A stretch of DNA of 26,277 bases from Promethearchaeota archaeon (lineage in GTDB: Archaea > Asgardarchaeota > Lokiarchaeia > Sigynarchaeales > SOKP01), in NCBI GenBank assembly GCA_016839635.1, contig JAEOTV010000276.1:1-26277 (forward strand). The letters run 5' to 3'. Every line of letters begins with the position of its first letter. The stretch's first letter is position 1. The notes under the pieces were generated by a model that saw only the letters and a list, made by a program, of their open reading frames with translations, was not told the DNA's origin and made no database searches. Shown piece by piece: positions 26,168 to 26,277 of this stretch. Position numbers and translations under genes: made by a program.

Positions 26168-26277
26168 TTAAAAAAGATCCTCCTCTCTTATTATTTCTAA
26201 AAATGCTTCAACACGAGTCTTGAATTGACCAATTGGAACGGTAACATCAAATTCTAGGAATATTGTTGGAATATCAT
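26168..26277 (-). CDS. C-terminal end of the partner reductase/dehydratase subunit (BcrC/BzdN-like), partial
   Basis: The minus strand is open from the window edge to a TAA at 26168-26170 and encodes 36 residues reading IPTIFLEFDVTVPIG and then TRVEAFLE. This is the conserved ending of the smaller HgdA/BcrC-type subunits, in which a strand with glutamate/aspartate leads to a final helix. It is the first gene of the operon visible here, ends 18 bases before the BcrB-like start, and shares its transcript. The start lies outside the window. Confidence 0.75.
   Translation of the reverse strand, partial: DIPTIFLEFDVTVPIGQFKTRVEAFLEIIREEDLF

Noticed and set aside
1..26277. CRISPR arrays, insertion sequences, tRNA or rRNA genes
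   Set aside because: I saw no regularly spaced repeats, no transposase motifs with terminal inverted repeats, and no tRNA-like or rRNA-like segments on either strand.

Overview
The window is strongly AT-rich and looks archaeal. Several genes are preceded by TATA boxes sitting about 22-27 bases ahead of the first codon. It carries an archaeal-type mix of genes: MoxR/VWA pair, AmmeMemoRadiSam enzyme, HdrD-like CCG proteins, UbiA prenyltransferase and ferredoxin-fused EtfA. The gene content and the lysine-rich N-terminal tail on the MoxR ATPase suggest an anaerobic archaeon, quite possibly an Asgard (Lokiarchaeia-like) lineage. That placement is inference from style and content; no marker gene is present to prove it.

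Layout. Positions 1-3621 (minus strand) hold a MoxR-type AAA+ ATPase followed by a large VWA protein that runs off the left edge. Positions 3750-6019 hold an AmmeMemoRadiSam radical SAM gene, a YdjM-like membrane hydrolase gene, and beyond that a decayed second copy of the last ~50 codons of the radical SAM gene. Positions 6090-12036 (minus) hold two tandem CCG-domain iron-sulfur proteins, a UbiA-family prenyltransferase, a methyltransferase, a 76-aa orphan and a TauE/SafE transporter. Positions 12170-13843 hold a small zinc-finger/coiled-coil protein, a second methyltransferase and a double ACT-domain protein. Positions 13981-17238 (plus) encode an acyl-CoA dehydrogenase, EtfB and a ferredoxin-EtfA fusion. 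This is the order of the carCDE type of acyl-CoA dehydrogenase/ETF complex. It is met tail-to-tail by an 840-aa composite NuoG/GltD-like flavoprotein (minus). Positions 20443-22248 (plus) encode an S9 serine peptidase. Positions 22274-26277 (minus) are an operon resembling class I benzoyl-CoA reductase of the bzdNOPQM type: the tail of one catalytic subunit, the second catalytic subunit, an inserted membrane protein, two BadF/BcrA-type ATPase activators and a ferredoxin.

How it fits together (inference): the right half is an anaerobic CoA-thioester reduction/oxidation module. The dehydratase/reductase operon needs low-potential electrons from ferredoxin, and the ATPase pair drives them uphill. 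The acyl-CoA dehydrogenase/ETF unit and the NuoG/GltD flavoprotein are plausible links between acyl-CoA, ferredoxin and NAD(P)H pools. The HdrD-like proteins could pass ETF electrons on to another acceptor.

Three genes (VWA protein, ferredoxin-EtfA, S9 peptidase) have no ATG/GTG/TTG where homology and a Shine-Dalgarno-like sequence place the start, and appear to use ATT or CTG. These N-termini are missed if only conventional starts are considered.
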